The notes beneath the pieces are model-generated. The model made no database searches. It worked only from the letters and a program-made list of their open reading frames with translations, and was not told the DNA's origin. A stretch of 64,000 nucleotides of DNA, from positions 1-64,000 of the forward strand of contig DBBX01000005.1 in the NCBI GenBank assembly GCA_002292815.1. Reading direction: 5' to 3'. Below, one piece after another: positions 1 through 8,965 of the stretch (position 1 is the stretch's first letter; the number at the start of each line of letters is the position of its first letter). Origin of the DNA: Thiotrichaceae bacterium UBA973. GTDB taxonomy: Bacteria; Pseudomonadota; Gammaproteobacteria; Eutrophobiales; Eutrophobiaceae. A program made the position numbers and the translations under genes.

Positions 1-1194
1 GAAGAAAAAGAACGCGCTGAACAAGAAGCCAAACTAAAGGCCGAAGCTGAAATAGCAGCCAAGGTCGCTAAAGAAGCAAAAGAAAAAATGGAGTCCGAGC
101 TAAAAGCTATTACTGAAGCTAAAGAAAAAGCAGAAGCTGAAATGAAAGCGGCTAAAGAGGCAAAAGAAAAATTAGAGGCTGAATTAAAAGTAATTACAGA
201 AAATAAAAAGGCAGATTCAGCAGCTTTATCTAGCCATCAAGAAGTATCAACTAGCGATAGCACTGAAAAGACAAACACAAACCCTACTATTGTCAGTGAA
301 CAATCTCAAAGTGCTAATGATAAACAAGAGAATGAAGTAGAAACAAATGCGCCTGAGGGCCCATCAGTTGAAGAGATCGAAGAAAGAATTAAAAAACTGA
401 TCGATGAAAAGCGCATAATCCAGACTTATCAACCGGTAATGGCGATGTTTGATAATGAAGATGATTCAAACATAGAACTGTACAAAACTGGGCTTCAAGC
501 AATCATTGAAGAAGATGACGGAATAAATGAGAAGCTCTCAGATATTTCTACTTTTTCTATCTCTTTACAAAAAACAATAAATGAATGGGTCTTGAGACAA
601 GTGTTTTTACGCATCACGGAAACAGGAAAATCAGAATGTAAAATTCATTTTCTGATCAGCATTAGTGACGCCTGGTTTTCGGATATATCACTATTTAATT
701 GGCTGCAAAAAATATTATCCCAAACAAAGAAGTATGCGCCTGGAAAATCAATCATCCTTAATTTGCCTATCGATATTTTTAACAAACATCAAAAACGTGC
801 GAAACCATTAATAGATACATTGCATAAGTCATATAATTTTCGCGTAGCCCTTTCAAACATCGAATCACTTGAGACTATTTCATCAGACTGTCAATTAGCC
901 TCATCTAAAATGCTCATGCTTGATGTTGATAAATTACAACAATTGACCGCAATGCATGGGCCAAACGACATCACTAAAGAAAATGGCGGTGACGAGGAAA
1001 ATAATGAGAACCAAAATTTACTTCAGCATTTAAAGGCTAATGGAATACACATCATTACTAGCGGCATCGAAGATGCAACTCTACTCACTGATGCGATTAC
1101 TAATGGAACTGACTATGCCATCGGAAATTTTATTGGAGAAGTTCAAAATAGCCTGATAGAAGCTGGCACCGTTGAATCATTCGATCTTACCTAG
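1..1194 (+). CDS. Coiled-coil protein with degenerate C-terminal EAL-like domain (5' partial)
   Basis: The frame is open from base 1, so the start lies upstream of the window. About the first 85 visible residues are an E/K/A-rich heptad-like helix with repeated AKEAKEK units, which predicts a long coiled coil. A polar linker follows, then a domain whose layout resembles EAL (cyclic-di-GMP phosphodiesterase) domains: an opening TYQPVMAMF strand, LNLPIDIF, VALSNIES, and a late GIHIITSGIEDATLL segment where active enzymes carry their 'AEGVE' element. The EAL catalytic residues are not recognisable, so a non-catalytic, FimX-like signalling role is an inference. It ends two bases before the Sel1-repeat gene and is probably in the same operon. 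Confidence 0.75.
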   Translation, partial: EEKERAEQEAKLKAEAEIAAKVAKEAKEKMESELKAITEAKEKAEAEMKAAKEAKEKLEAELKVITENKKADSAALSSHQEVSTSDSTEKTNTNPTIVSEQSQSANDKQENEVETNAPEGPSVEEIEERIKKLIDEKRIIQTYQPVMAMFDNEDDSNIELYKTGLQAIIEEDDGINEKLSDISTFSISLQKTINEWVLRQVFLRITETGKSECKIHFLISISDAWFSDISLFNWLQKILSQTKKYAPGKSIILNLPIDIFNKHQKRAKPLIDTLHKSYNFRVALSNIESLETISSDCQLASSKMLMLDVDKLQQLTAMHGPNDITKENGGDEENNENQNLLQHLKANGIHIITSGIEDATLLTDAITNGTDYAIGNFIGEVQNSLIEAGTVESFDLT

Positions 1195-1195
1195 G

Positions 1196-1942
1196 ATGAA
1201 AGCCTATGGAGCTTTAGTGCTCCTGTTCATGTTATTTACCCCGCCGGCTTATGCAGATTTCAAGAAAGGCGGTAAAGCTTATTTGCGTGGTGATTATGAG
1301 GCAGCGGCAAAAGAATTTATCCCTCTAGCCGAACGTGGCGACCACCGTGCAATGTATGCCATTGGCTCCATGTATGCTGCTGGACTCGGTGTCGAAAAAG
1401 ACTTAAAAAAAGCATTTGAACTATTCTATGAAGCGGCTCAAAATGGCCGGGCAGATGCCATTTGTAAATTGGGGCTTATGTATGAACAAGGTCTAGGAGT
1501 CCCAAAAAGCTTTAAGGAAGCGGCTCGTTATTACCACAAATCAGCAAAAAAAGGTTACCCATTAGGGCAGTATCGATTTGGTCTACTCTATATGAATGGC
1601 AATGGTGTAAAGCAAAACTTAATAAATGCTTATGCATGGCTTGTAATTGCCGGACATTATTTTATTTATAATACTTTCGACCCGGATGATAAAAAAAATG
1701 ACCGCAATAAGCACGACCAATTATTACTTTTTCAACAGCAAGAAAAAGATCGAATATTTGATGATATAACAAGTCATCTACAACAGATGAAAACTAAGAT
1801 GAGTGTTGAAGATATCGATAAAACGAGAGATAAAGTTATTAGTTTAAGTAAATACAGAAAAAAATATCATCCCGTTCAAGTTAAGAATATAAAAATAGAA
1901 TCAAATATAGAAAGTCTGTTCTTGCCAGACACCTTGTATTAA
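1196..1942 (+). CDS. Exported Sel1-repeat protein
   Basis: I place the start at 1196 because it gives a clean signal peptide (MKAYGALVLLFMLFTPPAYA, then DFKKG); a longer reading from 1172 would bury it. The mature protein has about three Sel1/TPR-like repeats of 36 residues (for example MYAIGSMYAAGLGVEKD and KLGLMYEQGLGVPKS), then a charged helical C-terminus. Sel1 repeats form protein-binding solenoids, so a periplasmic scaffold is likely. Only one base separates it from the upstream EAL-like gene, suggesting translational coupling. The specific partner is unknown. Confidence 0.85.
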   Translation: MKAYGALVLLFMLFTPPAYADFKKGGKAYLRGDYEAAAKEFIPLAERGDHRAMYAIGSMYAAGLGVEKDLKKAFELFYEAAQNGRADAICKLGLMYEQGLGVPKSFKEAARYYHKSAKKGYPLGQYRFGLLYMNGNGVKQNLINAYAWLVIAGHYFIYNTFDPDDKKNDRNKHDQLLLFQQQEKDRIFDDITSHLQQMKTKMSVEDIDKTRDKVISLSKYRKKYHPVQVKNIKIESNIESLFLPDTLY

Positions 1943-2040
1943 TTGCGGGAAATTGAAGCTATGATTTCCGGCCAAGCTGAGATTACAATAAAATATCTAT
2001 TAAAATCAGCACTGCTAGATGTAAATTTCCTAAATCTGCG

Positions 2041-2068
2041 TTGACTGAAGCACTTCTCTGAGTATAAT
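2041..2068 (+). promoter_or_regulatory. Sigma-70 type promoter of the cold-shock gene
   Basis: TTGACT at 2041-2046 and a perfect TATAAT at 2063-2068 are separated by 16 bases. Transcription would begin near 2075, leaving a leader of roughly 135 nt before the cold-shock start codon, similar in scale to the regulatory leaders of cspA-type mRNAs. Confidence 0.75.
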
Positions 2069-2210
2069 CGAAATTGGCCAAGAAGTGATTTTGTTAATGT
2101 TTACCGTGAAGACGTTCTATTACATCTCGTCATACATTTCGGAAGCAGTAGCTGTCCCTCGGCAAATCCGCCTTTGTATGGCAATTTTTAATTTTTAATA
2201 GGTAATGAAT

Positions 2211-2420
2211 ATGTCTGATTTAGTAACCGGTAAAGTAAAGTTTTTTAATGATTCAAAAGGATTTGGTTTTATTGAACAAGAACAAGGTCCTGATGTATTT
2301 GTACATTTCAGCGCAATTAGTGGTTCTGGTTTCAAAACCCTCGCTGAAGGTCAACAAGTACAGTTCACTGTTACTGCCGGTCAAAAAGGCCCTCAAGCTG
2401 AGAACGTTACACCAGTATAA
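2211..2420 (+). CDS. Cold-shock protein, CspA family
   Basis: A 69-residue single cold-shock domain that binds single-stranded RNA/DNA and melts secondary structure. The two RNA-binding motifs are intact: KGFGFIEQ (RNP1) and DVFVHFSAI (RNP2). ATG 2211 is preferred to ATG 2205 because AGG at 2200-2202 is correctly spaced only for the former, and MSDLVTGKVKFF is the usual family start. It is a single-gene unit with its own promoter and a hairpin terminator. The long leader suggests post-transcriptional, possibly temperature-dependent control (inference). Confidence 0.95.
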   Translation: MSDLVTGKVKFFNDSKGFGFIEQEQGPDVFVHFSAISGSGFKTLAEGQQVQFTVTAGQKGPQAENVTPV

Positions 2421-2435
2421 AGTACGCAAGATTTA

Positions 2436-2469
2436 GCTGTGATATCCGTTGATATCGCAGCAGTATTTT
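2436..2469 (+). terminator. Rho-independent terminator after the cold-shock gene
   Basis: An 11-bp stem (GCTGTGATATC with GATATCGCAGC, one G-U pair) with a CGTT loop, followed by AGTATTTT. Confidence 0.75.
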
Positions 2470-2556
2470 AAAGGTTTATGCTTCATTATCTCGAATCAAA
2501 TATACGAGAAGCAGATTTAATGTTGCAAAAATCAGGGGTAAATTCAGCTGAAACGA

Positions 2557-2713
2557 TTAAATCCTGCCAGTTCTTCCCATATTTCTGGCAAGACGAATAG
2601 CCATAGATGCAATAACAATAACAATTACACCTATTATTGATATTGCCGAAAGCGCAAGTCTATGCCATGGCAATGTTTCATGTACTATTAACGCTGGATC
2701 CTCTATCCTGAAT
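2557..2713 (-). pseudogene. C-terminal membrane-segment remnant, possibly DUF3999
   Basis: The minus strand carries an open frame with no usable start codon, reading roughly LPWHRLALSAISIIGV, then a hydrophobic stretch and MAIRLARNMGRTGRI before TAA. A single C-terminal transmembrane helix followed by a short basic tail fits the end of DUF3999 proteins, whose genes often follow DUF2339 genes, and a DUF2339 remnant lies immediately upstream on this strand. The family assignment is tentative; the missing start and the context are the evidence for decay. Confidence 0.4.
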
Positions 2714-2769
2714 TATTTCCTTTCTATTTAGCTAGTCCAACCATATCATTACTTACATCTTGATTAAGA

Positions 2770-3318
2770 TCATTCATTAAATCTAAGCTCAATCGGGAAT
2801 GCATTACGTTGTGCGGCATACTTAAGCAAAAATGCAACACCGAAGAATAAAATAATAACATCAACTTTTACAACTACATTACCGGTAGTAAAAAATCCTC
2901 GAATATACGAGATTATCTTTTCAAATAAATTTTGTGTACCAGGCCCATCTGCAGAAATACTTTTCCATGAGGTCAATTCATGTGTTATTTCGGGTTCGGG
3001 TTTTTCTTCAGTAACTTTATAGGCTGAATTGATTTGAGTGACTTCTTCTGGATCGACAGCCTCTTTGGCAATTGAAATTTCTTCAATATCGTTATTATCT
3101 ACCTGAATTCCATCAGAAGTCGTCTAATCTGCCATGACGTTACTGTCGATTAGCTTGGACTGGATTGCAGAAACTTTATCTTCAAGGATGTGAAGAACTT
3201 TTTTTAGTTCTATTATATAGCCAAACAAAAAACCTATTGCAGCCCCGAAAAAAAATCCGGAAAACGAATCAATTAGCGCTCCAATATAGCCACCAATGAT
3301 GCCGAAAATAAATTTCAT
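2770..3318 (-). pseudogene. Truncated DUF2339 membrane protein gene with an in-frame TAG
   Basis: From ATG 3318 the frame encodes a glycine-rich membrane hairpin (MKFIFGIIGGYIGAL...) and a short coiled coil, stops at TAG 3126-3124, then continues in the same frame for 117 codons. The continuation is an acidic linker and FFTTGNVVVKVDVIILFFGV / AFLLKYAAQRNAFPIELRF, the signature of the first conserved membrane region of DUF2339. Full-length members run to several hundred residues with many helices; this copy ends just after that motif. So the N-terminus survives with one nonsense codon and the rest is deleted. Confidence 0.75.
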
Positions 3319-3479
3319 AATTAATATTCAACCACAATATTGAATTAATTTGATAATACATCATGAAAGATAGTAAATGATAATTCTGGCGGTATAAAAA
3401 TACGCTGCTTTGCAGTAAAAATAGTTATAATGCAGAAGTCAAAATTTTAAAGAAAATACAAGACAAGGAGTATAAATCG

Positions 3480-4469
3480 ATGGAATTTCTAATTGAATAT
3501 GGCATGTTTCTGGCCAAATTCCTTACAGTAGCATTAATAATGTTGTTTGCTATAGGTGCAATAATTTTTATTGTTTTACGTGCTAAAGGTGATGGCGAGC
3601 ACCTTAATATCAAAAACATCAATGAAAAATATGAAACCATGAGCTTTATGCTCAATTCACAGGTGCTAGGTAAAAAGGAATTTAAAAAGCACCTAAAAAA
3701 ACAGAAACAAGATCATAAAGAAAAAGATAAAGCAGTATCTGATGAAAGAAAAAAGATTTATGTTCTGGATTTCAAAGGTGACATCAAAGCTAGCACAGTC
3801 TCATCGCTTAGAGAGGAAATAACTGCCATATTAACTATTGCTGATAAAAAAGATGAAATCGTTGTTATCCTCGAAAGTGGTGGTGGGACAGTTCATGGTT
3901 ACGGCCTGGGCGCATCACAATTAAAACGTATTCGAGATAAAGAGGTCATCCTCACAGTTGCCGTTGACAAAGTTGCCGCCAGTGGAGGCTATATGATGGC
4001 ATGTGTTGCCGACAAAATAATTGCTGCACCTTTTGCAATTATTGGCTCAATTGGTGTTCTGGCACAGATCCCAAATTTCCATAAATTATTAAAAAAAATG
4101 GATATTGATTTTGAACAAATAACTGCCGGTGACTATAAAAGAACCCTGACAATGTTTGGTGAAAACACCGATGAAGACAGAGAGAAGTTTAAAGAAGAAC
4201 TTGAAGACACACATCATCTTTTCAAGGAATTCGTTAAAGATAATAGAGAACAAGTAGATATTCACAAAATTGCAACTGGAGAACATTGGTACGGTAAGAG
4301 AGCTCTTGAACTCAACCTGGTCGATGAATTAATAACCAGCGATGACTATCTATCCAGCGCAGCAAATGATGCCGACATATTTGAAATAAAGTATGAACGT
4401 AAAAAACCAGTTACCGAAAAACTAATCTCATTTGGCGCTAATATTCTAGATGCAATTGATGGGCGTTAA
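3480..4469 (+). CDS. sohB: SohB-like inner-membrane serine protease (peptidase S49)
   Basis: 329 aa with an N-terminal membrane helix (about residues 12-33), a charged linker, then an S49 (SppA/SohB) domain. The Ser nucleophile is Ser168 in VAASGGYMM and the general-base Lys is Lys220 in TAGDYKRTLTMFGENT, both in family positions. Length and single-domain layout match SohB rather than the double-domain SppA. AAGGAG sits just upstream of ATG 3480. The catalytic domain should face the periplasm and may degrade signal peptides or misfolded membrane proteins. It faces the convergent avtA gene. Confidence 0.9.
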   Translation: MEFLIEYGMFLAKFLTVALIMLFAIGAIIFIVLRAKGDGEHLNIKNINEKYETMSFMLNSQVLGKKEFKKHLKKQKQDHKEKDKAVSDERKKIYVLDFKGDIKASTVSSLREEITAILTIADKKDEIVVILESGGGTVHGYGLGASQLKRIRDKEVILTVAVDKVAASGGYMMACVADKIIAAPFAIIGSIGVLAQIPNFHKLLKKMDIDFEQITAGDYKRTLTMFGENTDEDREKFKEELEDTHHLFKEFVKDNREQVDIHKIATGEHWYGKRALELNLVDELITSDDYLSSAANDADIFEIKYERKKPVTEKLISFGANILDAIDGR

Positions 4470-4482
4470 ACAACGCCCTATT

Positions 4483-5730
4483 CTAAAGAATACTTTTTAG
4501 CTCTTCTGCTATTAATTTAATCCCTTGTTCGACAACATTTTCTTCCATTGAATAAGTAATACGAATGCATTGATGTTTATGCTCCCAATCTTCTTCCAGT
4601 CCAGGAAAGAAATGTGAGCCTGAAATAACAATGACGCCTTTTTCTTTCAAGCGCTCATATAATTCATCTGAGCTTATTGGCAACGTTGGCAACCAAAGCC
4701 ATAAAAATATGGCCCCTTCTGGTTTATGTATATAATAATCCAGCCCATCAAGTTCTCTGTGTATGACATCAACAGCGTGTGCAACTTTGGCTTGGTAATA
4801 TGGCTTTATTTGTAGTTGAGATAATCGCAAAATTTCACCACTACTAACCAGATCCTTTGTTATCATTGCGCCAAAATTAGCTGTAGCAAGATTGATTACT
4901 GCATTCATATTCCTGATCAATTTTATAACCGGTTCATCTGCGATAACTATGCCAGTGCGAGTACCAGGTAACCCCACTTTGGATAGGCTCATGCAATAAA
5001 TAATATTTTTATTCCATATGGGATTAGTTTCAGTAAAAATTATATTTGGAAAAGGTTCGCCATAAGCATTATCAATAATAAATGGAATATCGTGCGATTC
5101 AGCCAGTGACAAGAGTCTAGACACCTCATTGTCTGATAAGACATTGCCAGTCGGATTTGTTGGTCTTGATACACACATCGCTGCGGTATTTTCACGTATG
5201 ATCATCTCATCAAAGTTAACGTGATACTTAAAAAAATGATTGTCCTGTTTTTCAATCAGTGGTCTATAGGAATAAAACAGATTATCGCTTAAACCAACAT
5301 CAGAATAACCAATATATTCTGGCGTTATAGGCAAAAGAATTTGTTTATGAACACCCTCTTCATCTTCGCCACCTAGCATATTAAACAAAAAGAAAAATGC
5401 AGATTGGCTACCAATCGTTAAAGCAACATTTTCAGCTTTAATACCCCATTGGTATTGCTTATTCATCAACTCAACTATGGCATTAATGAACTCTTGATTA
5501 CCCTGTGGTAATTCGTAATTGCCAACCGCATGTGAAAACAAAGCTGGGTTATCGATCAATCTATGTAGTGAATCTCTAAAGTATTGTTGCACTCCTGGAA
5601 TATGACTTGGGTTACCTCCTCCCAACATTAATGCATCAGTATTACCAGACATCGCATTACCGAGATCATCCATAAGCTGAACAATGCCGGATTGACTATT
5701 AAAACGTGATGCAAACTTTGAGAAGTTCAT
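4483..5730 (-). CDS. avtA: Valine-pyruvate aminotransferase
   Basis: 415-aa fold-type I PLP enzyme. The N-terminus (SGIVQLMDDLGNAM, MLGGGNPSHIPGV) is characteristic of AvtA, which interconverts valine/pyruvate with 2-ketoisovalerate/alanine. Visible PLP contacts are Asn192 (RPTNPTG), Asp220 and Tyr223 (IIDNAYGEPFP) and the Schiff-base Lys251 (MSLSKVGLPGTRTG). It lies 56 bp after the glycerate kinase gene on the same strand, so the two may be co-transcribed. Confidence 0.92.
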   Translation of the reverse strand: MNFSKFASRFNSQSGIVQLMDDLGNAMSGNTDALMLGGGNPSHIPGVQQYFRDSLHRLIDNPALFSHAVGNYELPQGNQEFINAIVELMNKQYQWGIKAENVALTIGSQSAFFFLFNMLGGEDEEGVHKQILLPITPEYIGYSDVGLSDNLFYSYRPLIEKQDNHFFKYHVNFDEMIIRENTAAMCVSRPTNPTGNVLSDNEVSRLLSLAESHDIPFIIDNAYGEPFPNIIFTETNPIWNKNIIYCMSLSKVGLPGTRTGIVIADEPVIKLIRNMNAVINLATANFGAMITKDLVSSGEILRLSQLQIKPYYQAKVAHAVDVIHRELDGLDYYIHKPEGAIFLWLWLPTLPISSDELYERLKEKGVIVISGSHFFPGLEEDWEHKHQCIRITYSMEENVVEQGIKLIAEELKSIL

Positions 5731-5786
5731 TTAATACTTTAATCAATTATATTAATCAGAATTAACCAGGCTGATACAAAGCCATG

Positions 5787-6959
5787 TTATTTGCGTCGTT
5801 TGGATTTCTTTGCTGCAATATTTTTACCTATCATAATTAAGCGTATAACGCGCTCTGCTGCATTAGCGATGTATGTTTTCGAATTCCCCATTGCCTCAGC
5901 CAATGGCATTTCTCGTGCATAGGCACTTTCTAAGCCATCAATTCCATACGCAAAGACAGCATTAGCATCATCAGTAATACCTCCGCCGATAGCAACTGTA
6001 GGAATTGCATGTTTTCGAGCAGCCTTGGCAACGCCTGACGGCGTCTTACCAAAAGCTGTTTGAAAATCGACACGCCCCTCCCCTGTAATAACCAGATCAG
6101 CACCTTTGAGATGACGTTCAATATTAGTTGCTTCCAGAATTATGTCGATTCCGCTTTTCATTCGTGCCTTGGAAAAGGCAACTAAACCAGCACCTAATCC
6201 ACCAGCGGCACCCGCACCTTTTAAATTAACAACATCTTTTTTCAAGTCTGCTTTAATAATCTTGCCTAAATGTTTTAGGTTTGCATCCAGTATTTTAACC
6301 ATTGCAGGCGTTGCGCCTTTTTGTGGGCCAAATACATATGATGCCCCGGTTTTACCACAGAGAGGATTATTAACGTCACTTGCTACGATAATTTTTATTT
6401 TCTTAACTAGTAAGTTGAGTCCTTTTACATCAATACTGGCAATTTTATCAAGCATGCCTCCAGCACCACGCTCAGTAATTTCTTTACCGCGTTCATTGAT
6501 GAAACGAACACCTAATGCTTGCGCCATACCAACACCACCATCATTCGTGGCTGACCCCCCTATACCGATAATTATTTTCGTCGCTCCACGCTTGGCCGCA
6601 TCTAGAATAAGTTCACCTGTTCCATATGTTGTTGTCTTTAGTGGATTCATTTGTTTACCGCTGACAAGTGGCAATCCTGAAGCTTCTGCCATTTCGATCA
6701 CTGCTGTTTCGCCATCAGCTAACATGCCATATCGTGCAGAAACAGGGTTACCTGCAGGTCCAGTGACACGTTTACGAATAAATTTCCCACCAGTCGCATC
6801 AACCAATGACTGTACTGTTCCTTCGCCACCATCTGCCATGGGAACCTTGATACAATTAGCTTTAGGCAAGACTCTTTTCACACCTTTTTCTAGTGCAGCA
6901 GCAACTTGTAACGAGGTTAAATTTCCTTTAAAGGAGTCTGGTGCAAGGATAATTTTCAT
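5787..6959 (-). CDS. Glycerate kinase, GarK/GlxK family
   Basis: 390 aa from ATG 6959. This start gives the conserved MKIILAPDSFKG and has a run of G's about 8 nt upstream; the ATG at 6974 would add a non-family extension. Family features are MADGGEGTVQSLVDATGG, IIGIGGSATNDGG (nucleotide region) and VITGEGRVDFQT. Members phosphorylate D-glycerate, usually to 2-phosphoglycerate, feeding lower glycolysis. The very basic tail (KKSKRRK) is unusual but short. The gene precedes avtA in a possible two-gene unit. Confidence 0.9.
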   Translation of the reverse strand: MKIILAPDSFKGNLTSLQVAAALEKGVKRVLPKANCIKVPMADGGEGTVQSLVDATGGKFIRKRVTGPAGNPVSARYGMLADGETAVIEMAEASGLPLVSGKQMNPLKTTTYGTGELILDAAKRGATKIIIGIGGSATNDGGVGMAQALGVRFINERGKEITERGAGGMLDKIASIDVKGLNLLVKKIKIIVASDVNNPLCGKTGASYVFGPQKGATPAMVKILDANLKHLGKIIKADLKKDVVNLKGAGAAGGLGAGLVAFSKARMKSGIDIILEATNIERHLKGADLVITGEGRVDFQTAFGKTPSGVAKAARKHAIPTVAIGGGITDDANAVFAYGIDGLESAYAREMPLAEAMGNSKTYIANAAERVIRLIMIGKNIAAKKSKRRK

Positions 6960-7111
6960 AAAAGCGCCCCCCACGGCAGCAATACAAAAGAGTAATTGAT
7001 TGATATAAAGAGAAAATTGTAATTATAGTGCGTGTATACGAGGTGTTTTGACCTAACTTAACGCTTTATACCAGATAGTTTAAGGTATTTACGTGATATT
7101 AAAAAATATTT

Positions 7112-8116
7112 TCATCTTTGATTGCCAGCTAGCTCTTCGAGAATAGCTATCAAACCTGTCGTCACTCGAGCCATAGAGTCATAATCAAGTCTGTCAGGCA
7201 CATCTTTGCCGTTATGATAGCCACCATACCTATAGGCAGCCGTATCTGTGACCATAAATGCAGGATAGTTATATCGCCAAAATGCGGCTTGATCAGATCT
7301 TCTCACATCAGGAATTAACGCTACGGGAGCCGTTAGCCCTTCTGATGGAAATGTCATAGCGTCACGAAATAGTCCTATGCTCTTTTTCAACAAATTACGA
7401 GAAGAGAAATCACTAACAAAAGCTATAAAGTTTGCCTTATTTGGGTAGAACCAACTTAAAGGCGATGGATAAGATTGACTATCAACTGCGTTTGAAAAAT
7501 AACCCAACATTTCCAAAGACAACATTGCGATTATCTCGTCCTCGCGTTCATATGACCGCTTGGCATGAAACAGGCTACCCATGTTATCTGTAAGAAAATG
7601 AGGATATTCTTCATTGGCAAAGGCAACGAAACGAATTGTTCTAGCTAGTTGCTTCGTTTTTAATTGTCGTGCTATTTCAAGCATTACAGCAACCCCCGAA
7701 GCATTATCATCAGCACCAGATGACATCGAGACAGTATCGTAATGCGCGCCAACTATTATTACTTCCTCAGGCAGGCTTGTTCCATAATGTTCAGCAATAA
7801 TATTTCTGTACTGTAACTTATCACCGAATTCTTCTTCATAAGGCACTAGCCCTGATGCTTGAAACGTTTCTACGATGAAATCTGCAGCATTATCATATGC
7901 TTTAGGAGCGCCATAATTACGCTCACCAATCTCACCTGCCAATTTCATGACATGTTGCTCTAATCGGGAAGACAATTTTTTTTGTGCCTCTGTTAATGGC
8001 AATAAACCCGATGATAGTGTTTCTCCAGGCATGTTCACACACAGATAGGTCAATATAATTGGACTACATAAAACAAATAAGAAAAATGCCGGTAATGTTC
8101 TAGATGATTTTTTCAC
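7112..8116 (-). CDS. Exported or membrane-anchored M28-family zinc aminopeptidase
   Basis: 334 aa with an N-terminal hydrophobic segment (residues 9-27) that acts as a signal or anchor. The peptidase domain has the co-catalytic zinc motifs: GAHYDT (His125), SGADDNASG (Asp137), FANEEYPHF (Glu169/Glu170) and SLEMLG (Glu202), with a late YHNGKD likely supplying the last His. M28 enzymes trim N-terminal residues from peptides, and the leader places this one in the periplasm or envelope. It stands alone, with about 136 bp between it and glycerate kinase. Confidence 0.88.
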   Translation of the reverse strand: MKKSSRTLPAFFLFVLCSPIILTYLCVNMPGETLSSGLLPLTEAQKKLSSRLEQHVMKLAGEIGERNYGAPKAYDNAADFIVETFQASGLVPYEEEFGDKLQYRNIIAEHYGTSLPEEVIIVGAHYDTVSMSSGADDNASGVAVMLEIARQLKTKQLARTIRFVAFANEEYPHFLTDNMGSLFHAKRSYEREDEIIAMLSLEMLGYFSNAVDSQSYPSPLSWFYPNKANFIAFVSDFSSRNLLKKSIGLFRDAMTFPSEGLTAPVALIPDVRRSDQAAFWRYNYPAFMVTDTAAYRYGGYHNGKDVPDRLDYDSMARVTTGLIAILEELAGNQR

Positions 8117-8376
8117 TTTATTAATATTCTTAATTAATCGTTATTATTTACAAACACTACAGTTTAGGGCGTAAATGTTGGTCAAAATCTTAACAATTTT
8201 GCAAGAAGCCTGAAAACCTTTATATTTTAGTCATCTACCGGAACATAGCCATATTGATACGGAGCTATTACACTATGCCTCCTTGAACTTCACCTGAGTG
8301 AAGTCATCTACATAAATATAAAAAAGATAAACAATAAAATAATTCGAAATCAATAGTTCAACGGAGATTAATCATA

Positions 8377-8922
8377 ATGAATTACCTTAAGCTAAGCCTC
8401 TTAAGCATATTACTTATCCCGGCATTGGTATTTGCCCATGGGCCAGCAAGACAAAAAGCCCTTGTCACAATGGAAGTCCATGCTTCTCCTGCTGAAGTTT
8501 GGGCTATCGTCAGTGATTTTTGCTCAATTACAGAATGGAACTCAATGGTAGCAACGTGTAGCGCAAGCCAAGGGTCAGAAAAAGGCTCAATTCGAACTAT
8601 TGAATATGACACAGGTGAAAAAGTAACTGAGAAATTATTCAAGAACGATGCAGAAAACATGAAAATGTTATATGCAATGGAACAATTAGAAAAAGGTCGC
8701 ATCATAAAAGGGCTTCCAATTGCGACATTGAGTACCACCATTTCAATCACCCCGGCAGATAATGGTGCAAGTTCATTAGTACAGATGAAAGGTGCTTTTT
8801 ATCGTGCCTTTCCTGGGCCAACACCTCCAGAAGATCAGACGGATGCTGCTGCTATTGCGGCAGTAACGAGTCTTTATGAGGCTGGTTTAGAGGGCATTAA
8901 AGCTGCTGCTGGAGGAAAGTAA
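8377..8922 (+). CDS. Exported SRPBCC (START-like) family protein
   Basis: 181 aa with a signal peptide (LSLLSILLIPALVFA, then HGPARQ). The mature part has the SRPBCC/polyketide-cyclase-like pattern: HASPAEVWAIVSDFCSITEW at the start of the domain, a mid strand with IEYDTGEKVTEKL, and a C-terminal helix with AAAIAAVTSLYEAGLEGIK. The fold binds hydrophobic ligands. GGAG lies before ATG 8377. The signal peptide makes it periplasmic, which is less usual for this fold. It is followed 43 bp later by the YVTN propeller gene. Confidence 0.88.
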   Translation: MNYLKLSLLSILLIPALVFAHGPARQKALVTMEVHASPAEVWAIVSDFCSITEWNSMVATCSASQGSEKGSIRTIEYDTGEKVTEKLFKNDAENMKMLYAMEQLEKGRIIKGLPIATLSTTISITPADNGASSLVQMKGAFYRAFPGPTPPEDQTDAAAIAAVTSLYEAGLEGIKAAAGGK

Positions 8923-8965
8923 TTACATCATCACAGGATTAAAAAACACTCAGAACTAACTCAAT

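Noticed and set aside
6142..6999. A 285-codon plus-strand frame opposite glycerate kinase
   Set aside because: It is fully antisense to a canonical enzyme, has no family features, and results from the codon bias of the real gene.
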